From CF-46 sp042408445 (GTDB taxonomy: Bacteria > Chloroflexota > Limnocylindria > Limnocylindrales > CSP1-4), in assembly GCA_042408445.1 (NCBI GenBank), contig JBHORC010000039.1, positions 74,350-138,349 on the forward strand: 64,000 nucleotides of DNA. Direction: 5' to 3'. Of the stretch, positions 43,417 to 51,633 are shown in pieces. The position numbers and the translations under genes are program-made. The notes under the pieces were generated by a model, which was given only the letters and a program-made list of their open reading frames with translations, was not told where the DNA came from and did not search any database. Within the stretch, counting starts at the first letter, position 1. Every line of letters starts with the position of its first letter.

Positions 43417-43932
43417 ATGGCGCGAGCCGCGAACGGTCGTCAGCAGAAGAGCCGGACCTCGGGCGCGCTCGGTCGGGCGATGGGCCTCATGGCCTTCGTG
43501 CCCCTGGCCAGCCGGGCACCGCAGTACGCGCGCCTGATGCTCGCCCTGCTCCTCGACGAGCGGACACCCGTCCAGCGCAAGGCGCTGCTGGCGGGAGCGG
43601 TCGGCTACCTCCTCGTCGGTCGCGATCTCGTTCCGGACGACGTGCCGCTGCTCGGCGGCCTCGACGATCTCGTCGTCGTCGTCCTCGCCGTGGACCTGTT
43701 CCTCGACGGCGTCCCGGAGGATCTCCTTGCGGAGAAGCTGGCCGATCTCGAGATCGATCGAACGGCCTTCGATCAGGACATCGCCCGGATCCGGCGGTTG
43801 ACGCCCGGTCCGGTTCGCAAGACCATCCGGCGCGTCCCCGAGCTCCTCGGCCAGGCGGGCGCCGCATTCCAGCAGACGGGGCTCGGACCGCGGGTCCGGC
43901 ACTGGATCAACAGGGAGGAACCAATCGGGTGA
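43417..43932 (+). CDS. DUF1232 (YkvA-like) protein
   Basis: A 171-residue protein. ALLAGAVGYLLVGRDLVPDDVPLLGGLDD at about residues 60-88 is the DUF1232 motif (hydrophobic hairpin around a Pro-Asp turn), suggesting membrane association. The rest is helical with a charged C-terminus (VRKTIRRVPELLGQ). ATG 43417 follows AAAGGGAG; TAGACT at 43361-43366 is a likely -10 element. The GTG of rplI overlaps its stop, so it is co-translated with a ribosomal protein gene. Function unknown. Confidence 0.85.
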   Translation: MARAANGRQQKSRTSGALGRAMGLMAFVPLASRAPQYARLMLALLLDERTPVQRKALLAGAVGYLLVGRDLVPDDVPLLGGLDDLVVVVLAVDLFLDGVPEDLLAEKLADLEIDRTAFDQDIARIRRLTPGPVRKTIRRVPELLGQAGAAFQQTGLGPRVRHWINREEPIG

Positions 43933-44375
43933 AGGTCATCCTGACCAGGGACGTCGCCAAGCTCGGCAAGAGCGGCGAGATGAAGCAGGTGGCCGACGGC
44001 TACGCCACCAATTTCCTGATTCCGCAGGGCGTCGCCGTGCCGGCCGCCGGCGGGGCGTATCGCGCCTGGCAGCACGACATCGCGAGTCGCGAGGACAAGC
44101 GGATCCGCGAGCGCGCCGACGCCGAGATCGCGGCCACGCGGATCGGTTCGACGACCCTGACGATGGGCGTGAAGGTGGGCGAGGGCGGCAAGCTGTACGG
44201 CTCGATCACCTCGAAGGACATCGCCGACGCGCTGGCCCGCCGCGGGATCGAGATCGATCGCCACAAGATCGACCTGGACGAGCCGCTGAAGTCGCTCGGC
44301 ACGTACAAGGTCGCCATCAAGGTCTTCGCCGGGCTCGCCCCGGAGGTCACCGTCGTCGTCGAGCCGAAGGGCTGA
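43929..44375 (+). CDS. rplI: Ribosomal protein bL9
   Basis: A 148-residue large-subunit protein of normal length. MKVILTRDVAKLGKSGEM and VADGYATNFLIPQGVAV are the 23S-rRNA-binding N-terminal domain; a long connecting helix (HDIASREDKRIRERADAEIA) and the C-terminal domain with YGSITSKDIADALARRGIEI follow. GTG at 43929 overlaps the DUF1232 stop. rpsF, ssb and rpsR, its common neighbours, are not in the window. A GC-rich hairpin follows at 44386. Confidence 0.97.
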   Translation: MKVILTRDVAKLGKSGEMKQVADGYATNFLIPQGVAVPAAGGAYRAWQHDIASREDKRIRERADAEIAATRIGSTTLTMGVKVGEGGKLYGSITSKDIADALARRGIEIDRHKIDLDEPLKSLGTYKVAIKVFAGLAPEVTVVVEPKG

Positions 44376-44385
44376 CGTACCGCCG

Positions 44386-44414
44386 AGCGGCCGCTGCCGC
44401 CGCGGGCGGCCGCT
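44386..44414 (+). terminator. Possible terminator after rplI
   Basis: AGCGGCCGC, 11-base loop, GCGGCCGCT: a perfect 9-bp GC stem 11 bases after the rplI stop. There is no T-run, so termination may need another factor. Confidence 0.45.
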
Positions 44415-44500
44415 TCGGCTGGACGACCTCCGAGCGTCGCCGGCCGCCTGACCCGGCCGCGTTGCGAGGGGGGCTCGACACGGGCGCCAGAATCGCGTCG

Positions 44501-45841
44501 ATGCCGGACCGGACGATCCTCCACGTCGACCTGGATGCGTTCTTCGCGGCGGTCGAGCAGCGCGACCGGCCGGAGCTTCGCGGGAAGCCGGTGATCGTCG
44601 GCGGTGGCGGACCGAACGACCGCGGCGTCGTCAGCACCGCGAGCTACGAGGCGCGGGCGTTCGGTGTCCATTCGGCGATGCCGCTGCGGACGGCCGGCCG
44701 CCTCTGCCCCCACGGGATCTTCCTCCCGGTCGACGGCACGAAGTACCTGGCCGTCAGTCGTGACGTCATGGCCGTGCTCCGGACCTTCACCCCGCTCGTC
44801 GAACCGATCTCGATCGACGAGGCGTTCCTGGACGTCACCGGCTCGAGCCGGCTCTTCGGGACGGGGGAGGCGATCGGCCGCCGGATCAAGGACGAGATCC
44901 GCGCCGCCGTCGGCCTCACGATCTCCGTTGGCGTGGCGCGAACCAAGCTCGTCGCGAAGATCGCCTCCGACCTCCAGAAGCCGGACGGGCTCGTCGTCGT
45001 CCCGCCCGGAACCGAGGCGGAGTTCCTTGCGCCGCTCGAGATCTCGCGCCTGTGGGGGGTCGGCGCGAAGTCCGCCGCGGTGCTGCGTGAGTACGGCGTG
45101 CGGACGATCGGCGACCTCGCCGCGCTCCCGTCGGACCTGCTGGTTCGACGCTTCGGCAAGCACGGCGCGTCGCTGGGCGAACGGGCGCGGGGCATGGACG
45201 CCGACCCGGTCGGCGATCGTGATGCCGCGAAGTCGGTCGGTCACGAGCACACGTTCGATGTCGACACGTCGGACCCCGAGGTGATCGAGCGGACGCTCCT
45301 GGGCATGAGCGAGGGTGTCGCCGGGCGGCTGCGCGACAGCGGCGTCCGGGCCACGACGATCACCGTGAAGATCCGCGACACCGCGTTCCGGACGATCACC
45401 CGCCAGCGGACGCTGCCCGAGCCGACGGATCTCACCGAGCCGATCTTCCGGACGGCGATGGACCTTGCCCGAGCGGAGACGCGCGGCGTCCGGATTCGAC
45501 TCCTCGGGGTGACCGCGAGCGGGCTCGGCGAGCGCGAGCAGCTGTCGCTCTTCGAAACCGACGATCGCCGCCGACGCCGGGTCGTCGAGGCCGCGGACGC
45601 TGTGCGGCACCGATACGGCGAGCGCGCGATCACGCGCGCACGGCTGGTCGGCGCCCGCCTTCCCGCGCCGTTCGAGCGCGATCCGATGAGTCCGGCCGAG
45701 GCGCGGGCCGGGGGGAGTGGCGGGTCCGGTGCGGCGGCGGCCGAGCGGCTCGGGGAACGCGCGGAGGGCTCGGACGGCGGTGAAGGCCGTGACAGCCTAG
45801 GTGACAACGAGGCGGTCGAGGATCTGTCCGACGACGCTTGA
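44501..45841 (+). CDS. dinB: DNA polymerase IV (Y-family)
   Basis: A 446-residue translesion polymerase. HVDLDAFFAAVEQ (Asp10) and SIDEAFLDVT (Asp106, Glu107) hold the catalytic metals; VSTASYEARAFGVHSAMPL is the fingers region, LWGVGAKSAAVL the HhH thumb, and the little finger runs from about 240 to 350. EQLSLF is the beta-clamp motif, after which about 80 disordered residues follow. ATG 44501 is chosen because the catalytic Asp must be near the N-terminus; a TTG at 44462 is in frame. No SOS box is seen upstream, only one just after the gene. Confidence 0.94.
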   Translation: MPDRTILHVDLDAFFAAVEQRDRPELRGKPVIVGGGGPNDRGVVSTASYEARAFGVHSAMPLRTAGRLCPHGIFLPVDGTKYLAVSRDVMAVLRTFTPLVEPISIDEAFLDVTGSSRLFGTGEAIGRRIKDEIRAAVGLTISVGVARTKLVAKIASDLQKPDGLVVVPPGTEAEFLAPLEISRLWGVGAKSAAVLREYGVRTIGDLAALPSDLLVRRFGKHGASLGERARGMDADPVGDRDAAKSVGHEHTFDVDTSDPEVIERTLLGMSEGVAGRLRDSGVRATTITVKIRDTAFRTITRQRTLPEPTDLTEPIFRTAMDLARAETRGVRIRLLGVTASGLGEREQLSLFETDDRRRRRVVEAADAVRHRYGERAITRARLVGARLPAPFERDPMSPAEARAGGSGGSGAAAAERLGERAEGSDGGEGRDSLGDNEAVEDLSDDA

Positions 45842-45865
45842 CATCGAACAGGTGTTCGATGCAGA
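45838..45865 (+). promoter_or_regulatory. SOS-controlled promoter after dinB
   Basis: TTGACA at 45838-45843 overlaps the dinB stop codon and is followed by an SOS box and a weak -10 (TGCAGA or CAGAGT at 45860-45867). The arrangement copies the lexA promoter, sharing TTGACATCGAACA. It points into the small gene at 45968. Confidence 0.65.
45844..45859. promoter_or_regulatory. SOS box (LexA operator)
   Basis: TCGAACAGGTGTTCGA, with GAAC/GTTC half-sites as in the lexA operator and perfect TCGAAC/GTTCGA arms. It lies between dinB and the small DUF6504-like gene. Confidence 0.85.
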
Positions 45866-45967
45866 GTGGCGTCAGAAGCGAACAGACGTTCCAGTCGGAC
45901 CGAGTGCCCCGGACGACGGACGGAGATTTCATCCGGGACATCCCGGACCGCCCGAAGGAGCCCAGGA

Positions 45968-46240
45968 ATGGCAATGATCCGAGTCGACCCCGTCGAGGTC
46001 CACGTCCGGACCGGATGGTTCGATGGCAGCCCGCGCGAGATCACGTGGGGCGAGGAGCGCCTCGCGGTGACGCGGCTTTCCGCGGTTCGCGAGGAGGCCG
46101 CCGCGTTCCCCGTCATCACCGGACCGCGGACGCTGTTCGAGGTCGAGACGCCTCGGGCGAAGCTCGCCCTGACGTACCAGCACCGGTCGCGGCGGTGGAC
46201 GATCACGGCGCTGGATGCGGAGCGTCGCGCGGCCGCCTGA
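45968..46240 (+). CDS. Small SOS-linked protein, DUF6504-like
   Basis: A 90-residue protein with VEVHVRTGWFDGSPREITWG, a middle strand-rich part (RTLFEVETPRAKLALTYQHR) and RRWTITALDAE at the end. The pattern resembles small DUF6504-type proteins often found beside Y-family polymerase genes in Actinobacteria; that assignment is from memory and tentative. ATG 45968 has AAGGAG eight bases upstream. The 100-base leader starts from an SOS promoter overlapping the dinB stop, so it should be induced by DNA damage. A role as a translesion-synthesis accessory is inference. Confidence 0.7.
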   Translation: MAMIRVDPVEVHVRTGWFDGSPREITWGEERLAVTRLSAVREEAAAFPVITGPRTLFEVETPRAKLALTYQHRSRRWTITALDAERRAAA

Positions 46241-46285
46241 CGGACAAACGGGGCGAACGCGCCGGGCCTTACGGCGCGACCCCCG

Positions 46286-46305
46286 GCGGCTCGTGGGGGA
46301 GCCGC
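46286..46305 (+). terminator. Possible terminator hairpin
   Basis: GCGGCTC, six-base loop, GAGCCGC, about 45 bases after the stop of the small SOS-linked gene. No T-run follows, so this is only a candidate. Confidence 0.35.
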
Positions 46306-46394
46306 ACGCCGGAGGCGGGGCGGGTGCGCCGGTACCGCGCTCGCCCCGTGCCGGTCCTGCGCTGTTGGCGGCCGTCGGCAACCGGTTCGCAACC

Positions 46395-46400
46395 TACAAT
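46395..46400 (+). promoter_or_regulatory. TANNNT -10-like element of the folate operon
   Basis: TACAAT, a five-of-six match to TATAAT, ends seven bases before the ATG at 46408. The fchA-folD-fhs message would be leaderless. Confidence 0.55.
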
Positions 46401-46407
46401 CGGCGTC

Positions 46408-47076
46408 ATGCCCGATCGAGCGACCGTCACCTCGTTCCAGGACCTGACGCTGCGGGCGTTCGTCGACCAGCTCGCGTCCTCTGCGCCCGTTCCCGGCGGA
46501 GGCAGCGCTTCCGCAGTCGCCGCGTCCCTTGGCGCGGCGCTCGTGGCAATGGTCGGCTCGCTCTCCGAGGGACGGCCGAAGTACGCGGACCACGCCAGGC
46601 TTCACGCGGCCTCGGTCGAGACGGGTCGGCGGTTGGCGGATCGCTTCCTGCAGCTCGCCGACGATGATGCGAGCGCCTACGACGCGTTCGCGCGGGCGAT
46701 GAAGCTCCCCAAGGAGTCGGACGCGGACCGCGAGACTCGTCGCGGAGCGCTGAGTGAGGCGGCGCGCCGCGCGTCGGAGGTGCCGCTCGCGACCGTCGAG
46801 GCGTGCCTCGAGCTCGTGTCCGCGGCCGAGTCACTCGCCGGCCGCAGCAACGTCAACGCCGCGAGCGACCTGGATGTCGCCGCGCTGCTGGCCGAGGCCG
46901 CTGCTCGTGGAGCCGCGGCGAATGTGCTGATCAATCTCCCGGCCGTCGGCGACGAGTCCTACGTCGGCGAGACGACCGCACGGGTGATGGCGCTGCTCGC
47001 AAGTGTCGAGGAGCAGGCGTCGGCAACGCACAGCGCCGTCCGGAGCGGCGAGCCGCGCGAACCGCTCTCCGCGTGA
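46408..47076 (+). CDS. fchA: Formiminotetrahydrofolate cyclodeaminase / methenyl-THF cyclohydrolase
   Basis: A 222-residue all-helical protein of the FTCD C-terminal/FchA family. PVPGGGSASAVAASLGAALV (residues 29-48) is the folate-binding loop and GRSNVNAASDLDVAALLAEA is the second conserved part. It converts 5-formimino-THF (from FtcD) to 5,10-methenyl-THF and ammonia; FchA of methylotrophs is a methenyl-THF cyclohydrolase. The neighbouring FolD appears to lack the cyclohydrolase lysine, so FchA may perform that step here. The folD GTG is 14 bases downstream, suggesting an operon. Confidence 0.92.
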   Translation: MPDRATVTSFQDLTLRAFVDQLASSAPVPGGGSASAVAASLGAALVAMVGSLSEGRPKYADHARLHAASVETGRRLADRFLQLADDDASAYDAFARAMKLPKESDADRETRRGALSEAARRASEVPLATVEACLELVSAAESLAGRSNVNAASDLDVAALLAEAAARGAAANVLINLPAVGDESYVGETTARVMALLASVEEQASATHSAVRSGEPREPLSA

Positions 47077-47089
47077 GGAGCTGATCCGC

Positions 47090-48079
47090 GTGTCCGAGGC
47101 GCGCCTCCTCGAGGGCGGTCCGATCGCGGCCGAGATCCGCCAGGCCGTCGGCGAGGACGTCGCCGCGTACCGCGCGCGACGCGGCCACGAGCCCGGCCTC
47201 GCGGTGGTCATCTGCGGTCGAGACGCGCCGTCGATGGTCTACCTGCATCAGATCCTGCGGAGCTGCGAGAAGGTCGGCATCGCGGGCCGGCTCGTCGAGG
47301 TCGACGGAGAGGCGTCTGAGGCGAGGGTGATCGACGCGATCCGGGGACTCAACGACGACCCCCGGGTGAACGGGATCATCGTGCAGATGCCGCTCCCGCC
47401 GACGATCCGCCTCCGGGCCGTCGTCGACGCGATCGATCCCGTGAAGGACATCGACGGGATCCACCCGCTGAACGCCGGTCTGCTGCGGCTCGGCTACGAC
47501 GGGTTCCTGCCGGCGACGGCTCATGCCGCGGTCGAGATCCTTCGGCGATCGGCGATCCCGATCGAGGGGCGACGGGCGGTCGTCGTCGGCCGTTCGGCGG
47601 TCGTCGGCATGCCGGCCGCGTTCCTCCTCGTCTCCGAGAACGCCACCGTCACCGTCTGCCATTCCCGAACGGTCGACCTTGCGCGGGAGGTCCGGGACGC
47701 GGAGATCCTCGTCGTGGCCGCCGGTCATCCCGGCCTGATTCGCGGCGACATGCTGACCCCGGGCGTCGTGATCGTCGACGTCGGGATCAACGTGGTCGAC
47801 GGATCGCTCGTCGGCGACGTCGATTTCGAATCGGCCCGTTCGGTGGCCTCGGCGATCACCCCGGTGCCGGGCGGGGTGGGCCCGCTGACGAATGCACTCC
47901 TGCTCGCCCACCTCGTGCGGGCGGCCGTTGCCCAGGAGTCGCCGGGAAACCGCTCCGCCGCCGGCTCCGTCGGCGCAGCCCGCCCATCCACCACACGCGA
48001 ACCGTCGACAGCCGCCGATGGCGGCGACTCCACCACGGACGTTCCGCCGCTCGCGGCCGTCCCCACCCGAGGCGCTTGA
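47090..48079 (+). CDS. folD: Methylene-THF dehydrogenase (FolD family), divergent cyclohydrolase site
   Basis: A 329-residue FolD protein. IIVQMPLP and KDIDGIHP keep the Gln and Asp of the folate site, GRSAVVGMP is the NADP loop and ITPVPGGVGPLTNALLL the C-terminal motif. The segment YLHQILRSCEKVG aligns without gaps to the E. coli YVASKRKACEEVG, and Ile stands where the catalytic Lys54 should be; PATA replaces the usual PCTP. The dehydrogenase may work while the cyclohydrolase is lost. About 45 disordered residues extend the C-terminus. GTG 47090 follows AGGAG; the stop overlaps the fhs ATG. Confidence 0.9.
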   Translation: MSEARLLEGGPIAAEIRQAVGEDVAAYRARRGHEPGLAVVICGRDAPSMVYLHQILRSCEKVGIAGRLVEVDGEASEARVIDAIRGLNDDPRVNGIIVQMPLPPTIRLRAVVDAIDPVKDIDGIHPLNAGLLRLGYDGFLPATAHAAVEILRRSAIPIEGRRAVVVGRSAVVGMPAAFLLVSENATVTVCHSRTVDLAREVRDAEILVVAAGHPGLIRGDMLTPGVVIVDVGINVVDGSLVGDVDFESARSVASAITPVPGGVGPLTNALLLAHLVRAAVAQESPGNRSAAGSVGAARPSTTREPSTAADGGDSTTDVPPLAAVPTRGA

Positions 48080-49785
48080 TGAGCTTCCCGTCGGACCTGG
48101 ACATCGCGCGATCCGTCACCCCGCGCCCGATCATCGACGTCGCCCACGACCTCGGGCTCCGCGACGAGGAGATCGAGCCGTACGGGCACACGAAGGCGAA
48201 GGTCACCCTCGCCGGGATCGAGCGGGTCGAGGCCGAGAACCCGCGGGGCAAGTACGTCGTCGTCACGGCGATCAGCCCCACACCGCTCGGCGAGGGCAAG
48301 TCGACGACGACCGTCGGGCTCGCGCAGGGGCTGAACCGGATCGGTCGTCGCGCCGCGGTCTGCATCCGCCAGCCATCGCTCGGGCCCGTGTTCGGGATCA
48401 AGGGCGGTGCGGCCGGCGGCGGCTACAGCCAGGTCATCCCGATGGCCGACTTCAACCTCCATCTGACCGGCGACGTGCACGCAATCGGCGCGGCCCACAA
48501 TCTCGCGGCCGCCTTCATCGACAACCATCTCCATCACGGCAACGCGCTCGGGATCGACCCGTTCTCGATCCTCTGGCCGCGGGTGATGGACATCAGCGAC
48601 CGGGCCGTCCGACGCGTGATCGTCGGCCTCGGTGGCAAGGAGAACGGCTACCCACGCGAGACCGAGTTCGTGATCACGGTCGCGTCCGAGGTGATGGCGG
48701 TCCTCGCCCTGGCCCGTGACCTCCAGGACCTCCGGGCACGTCTCGGCCGGATGGTCTTCGCCACCCGCAAGGACGGCTCCGCGGTGACGGCGGAGGATCT
48801 CAAGGTCGCCGGCGCCATGACCGCGCTGCTCACCGATGCGATCAAGCCGAACCTGCTCCAGACGCTCGAGGGCGGGCCGGCCTTCGTCCACTGTGGCCCG
48901 TTCGCGAACATCGCCCACGGCAACAACTCGATCATCGCGGATCGGCTGGCGCTCGCAACGAACGAGATCGTCTGCACGGAGGCGGGCTTCGGGGCGGACA
49001 TGGGCGCCGAGAAGTTCTTCGACATCAAGTGCCGCGCCTCGGGTCTGACGCCGGACGCGGCCGTCGTCGTGGCAACGGTTCGGGCGCTGAAGATGCACGG
49101 CGGCGTCGGGAAGATCGTTGCCGGCAAGCCGCTGGATCCCGCTCTGCTCGAGGAGAACGTCGAGGCGGTCCGGACCGGCGCGGCGAACCTCGCGAAGCAG
49201 ATCGAGAACGTCCGGATGTTCGGCGTTCCGGCGGTGGTCGCAATCAACTCGTTCCCGACGGACACGCCGGCGGAGGTCGAGGCGATCCGCGAGGTCGCAC
49301 TCGCGGCCGGGGCGCGGGCTGCCGTTGTCGCGACGCATTTCGTCGACGGCGGAGATGGCGCGGCGGACCTCGCGTCAGCGGTGTGGGACGCGGCGTCGAG
49401 CCGCGAGGCCGACTTCCGGCTGCTCTATCCGGACGACGCGCCGCTCGGCGAGAAGATCCTGACGATCGCCCAGCGCATCTACGGTGCGGACGGGATCGAG
49501 CTCGCGCCCGCGGCGAAGAAGGCGTTGAAGCTCTACGAGGATCTCGGGATGGGCCGGCTCCCGGTCTGCATGGCGAAGACCCAGTACTCGCTCAGCCACG
49601 ACGCGAGCCTGAAGGGACGTCCGAGCGGCTTCACCGTGCCGATCCGGGACATCCGTCTGTCGGCTGGCGCCGGCTTCATCACGCCGCTGGTCGGCGAGAT
49701 GCGGACGATGCCCGGGCTGCCGTCTCGGCCCGGCGGCGAGAACATCGATATCGACGCGGACGGGAACGTCGTCGGTCTGTTCTAG
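48079..49785 (+). CDS. fhs: Formate-tetrahydrofolate ligase
   Basis: A 568-residue enzyme joining formate to THF with ATP, near the usual 555-560 residues. The P-loop is SPTPLGEGKSTTT (residues 66-78), and family motifs RQPSLGPVFGIKGGAAGGGY, ADFNLHLTGD, HCGPFANIAHGNNS and TEAGFGADMGAEKF are intact. With FolD and FchA it links formate, methenyl-THF and methylene-THF. The ATG at 48079 overlaps the folD stop (TGATG), so the genes are co-translated. It can run in either direction, making formyl-THF for purines or ATP from formyl-THF during histidine breakdown. Confidence 0.97.
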   Translation: MSFPSDLDIARSVTPRPIIDVAHDLGLRDEEIEPYGHTKAKVTLAGIERVEAENPRGKYVVVTAISPTPLGEGKSTTTVGLAQGLNRIGRRAAVCIRQPSLGPVFGIKGGAAGGGYSQVIPMADFNLHLTGDVHAIGAAHNLAAAFIDNHLHHGNALGIDPFSILWPRVMDISDRAVRRVIVGLGGKENGYPRETEFVITVASEVMAVLALARDLQDLRARLGRMVFATRKDGSAVTAEDLKVAGAMTALLTDAIKPNLLQTLEGGPAFVHCGPFANIAHGNNSIIADRLALATNEIVCTEAGFGADMGAEKFFDIKCRASGLTPDAAVVVATVRALKMHGGVGKIVAGKPLDPALLEENVEAVRTGAANLAKQIENVRMFGVPAVVAINSFPTDTPAEVEAIREVALAAGARAAVVATHFVDGGDGAADLASAVWDAASSREADFRLLYPDDAPLGEKILTIAQRIYGADGIELAPAAKKALKLYEDLGMGRLPVCMAKTQYSLSHDASLKGRPSGFTVPIRDIRLSAGAGFITPLVGEMRTMPGLPSRPGGENIDIDADGNVVGLF

Positions 49786-49944
49786 AGCGGTCGCCCCCGG
49801 TTCGGCGGCTGCCAGCCTGCCGGCGGCTCCGGCTACCGCGCAAACGGAGACGATCGGCAACAGCCTCGCCTGATCACCGCGGCCGATGGCGCCGCCTGCT
49901 CCCGACCGGTCATCCACGACCCTGCCCGACTCGAATCCCCGGGC

Positions 49945-51537
49945 ATGACCTCCATCGATTCGTCGTCCGACCTTGCCGGCCACCTGCCCACCGCACCGGT
50001 GAGCATGCGGGCGGTGCCATCCGCCATTTCTGGCGTCCTCGCCGCTGCGACATCCCTCGCTGTCGGCCACCTCGTCGCCGGCCTCTTGGCGCCAGCGGCG
50101 TCACCGCTGTTGGCCGTCGGATCGACGCTCGTCGACCTCGCACCGCAGCCCGTGAAGGCGATCGCCATCGACACGTTCGGCGAGAACGACAAGGCGGCCC
50201 TGCTCATCGCAATCAGCCTCGTCCTGGTCGTGATCGCCGCGGCGATCGGACTCGTCGCCTCGCGCCGTCTGGCCGTTGGCGTCGGCGCCGTTGCTGGCGT
50301 TGGTGCGATCGGCGCCGTGGCCGCGCTGGCGCGACCCGTCGCGGTCCCGACTGATGCGCTGCCTTCACTGTTCGGCGCGGCGATCGGCGTGCTGGTCCTG
50401 GTGCTCCTCATTGCGCCGGAGCGCCTGGGGCGGGTCGGGCGAGTCCTGCTCGATCCCGGGCTCGCCGACGCACCTCGACCGGAACGCAGGCGGTTCCTCG
50501 TCGCGGCCGGCGCCGCGGTCGGACTGACCCTCGTCGCCGGGGGCCTCGGGGCCATCCTCGCCAGCGCCCGGCGGACCGCCATCGGCAGGATTGCGGTTCC
50601 CGTTGCAACTGATCCGGCGCCGGTCCTGCCCGCGGGCGCCGCGCTGAAGATCCCCGGAATCGCGCCCTTCTACACCCCGAACGCCGACTTCTACCGCGTC
50701 GACACCGCGCTGGACGTCCCGGTTGTCGACCCGGCGACGTGGCGACTCCGCGTCCACGGGATGGTGGATCGCGAGATCGACCTGACCTTCGACGACCTGC
50801 TGCAGCTCCCGACGATCGAGCGTGACATCACCCTCACCTGTGTCTCGAACCAGGTGGGCGGGGGCTACGTCGGAACCGCGCGCTGGATCGGGGTGCCGCT
50901 CCGGACGATCCTCGACATGGCCGGGGTCCGGCCTGGCGCCGACCAGATCGTTTCGCGGTCGGTGGACGGGATGACGATCGGTACCCCGACCGCAGTCGCG
51001 CTCGACGGCAGGGACGCGATGCTGGCGCTGGCCATGAACGGTGAGCCATTGCCCGCCGTGCACGGCTTCCCGGTTCGGATGCTGGTCCCGGGTCTCTACG
51101 GATACGTGTCCGCGACCAAGTGGCTCGTGGACATCGAGCTGACGACGTTTGCGGCCTACGACCCGTACTGGGTGCAACGCGGCTGGGCGCCGCGCGGACC
51201 GATCAAGACGATGGCACGGATCGACACGCCGCGACCGCTGACGCCCGCCGCCGCCGGCGCCGTGATGGTGGGTGGCGTCGCGTGGGCGCAGCACCGCGGA
51301 GTCGAGCGCGTCGAGGTGCGAATCGACGAGGGCGACTGGCATGAGGCGACTCTGTCGAAGGTCGACACGGTCGATACCTGGCGGCAGTGGACGTTCGCCT
51401 GGACGGCCACGCCGGGCCGGCATCTCATCGAGGCACGGGCCACCGACGGGACCGGAATGATCCAAACGGGCGACCGCGCCGAACCCTTTCCTGACGGCGC
51501 CACCGGTTGGCATTCGATCCTCGTCCCGGTGGCCTGA
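49945..51537 (+). CDS. Membrane-anchored sulfite oxidase-family molybdopterin oxidoreductase
   Basis: A 530-residue protein. Residues 25-160 hold about four membrane helices, then a twin-Arg-like RRRFLVAAGAAVGL (181-194) before another helix. The catalytic SUOX domain (about 230-420) has LPTIERDITLTCVSNQVGGG, with Cys299 as the molybdenum ligand, and the C-terminal Mo-co dimerisation domain runs to the end (GVERVEVRIDEGDWHEA). The active domain should face outwards. Physiological substrate unknown; sulfite, sulfoxides or nitrate-like compounds are possible in this family. The fasciclin lipoprotein gene follows 96 bases downstream, a pairing seen in Actinobacteria. Confidence 0.88.
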   Translation: MTSIDSSSDLAGHLPTAPVSMRAVPSAISGVLAAATSLAVGHLVAGLLAPAASPLLAVGSTLVDLAPQPVKAIAIDTFGENDKAALLIAISLVLVVIAAAIGLVASRRLAVGVGAVAGVGAIGAVAALARPVAVPTDALPSLFGAAIGVLVLVLLIAPERLGRVGRVLLDPGLADAPRPERRRFLVAAGAAVGLTLVAGGLGAILASARRTAIGRIAVPVATDPAPVLPAGAALKIPGIAPFYTPNADFYRVDTALDVPVVDPATWRLRVHGMVDREIDLTFDDLLQLPTIERDITLTCVSNQVGGGYVGTARWIGVPLRTILDMAGVRPGADQIVSRSVDGMTIGTPTAVALDGRDAMLALAMNGEPLPAVHGFPVRMLVPGLYGYVSATKWLVDIELTTFAAYDPYWVQRGWAPRGPIKTMARIDTPRPLTPAAAGAVMVGGVAWAQHRGVERVEVRIDEGDWHEATLSKVDTVDTWRQWTFAWTATPGRHLIEARATDGTGMIQTGDRAEPFPDGATGWHSILVPVA

Positions 51538-51633
51538 CCCACACCCCCACCCCTTGGCCGCGGAATCGTGCGGCCTTCGAACGGCGACAAGCGACCCACG
51601 ACCAACGTGCGGTCAGACAAGGAGAACGCGCAC

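Noticed and set aside
47090..48079. Frameshift or sequencing error as the cause of the missing FolD Lys
   Set aside because: The alignment around the site is gap-free on both sides and other motifs are in frame, so a true substitution is more likely.
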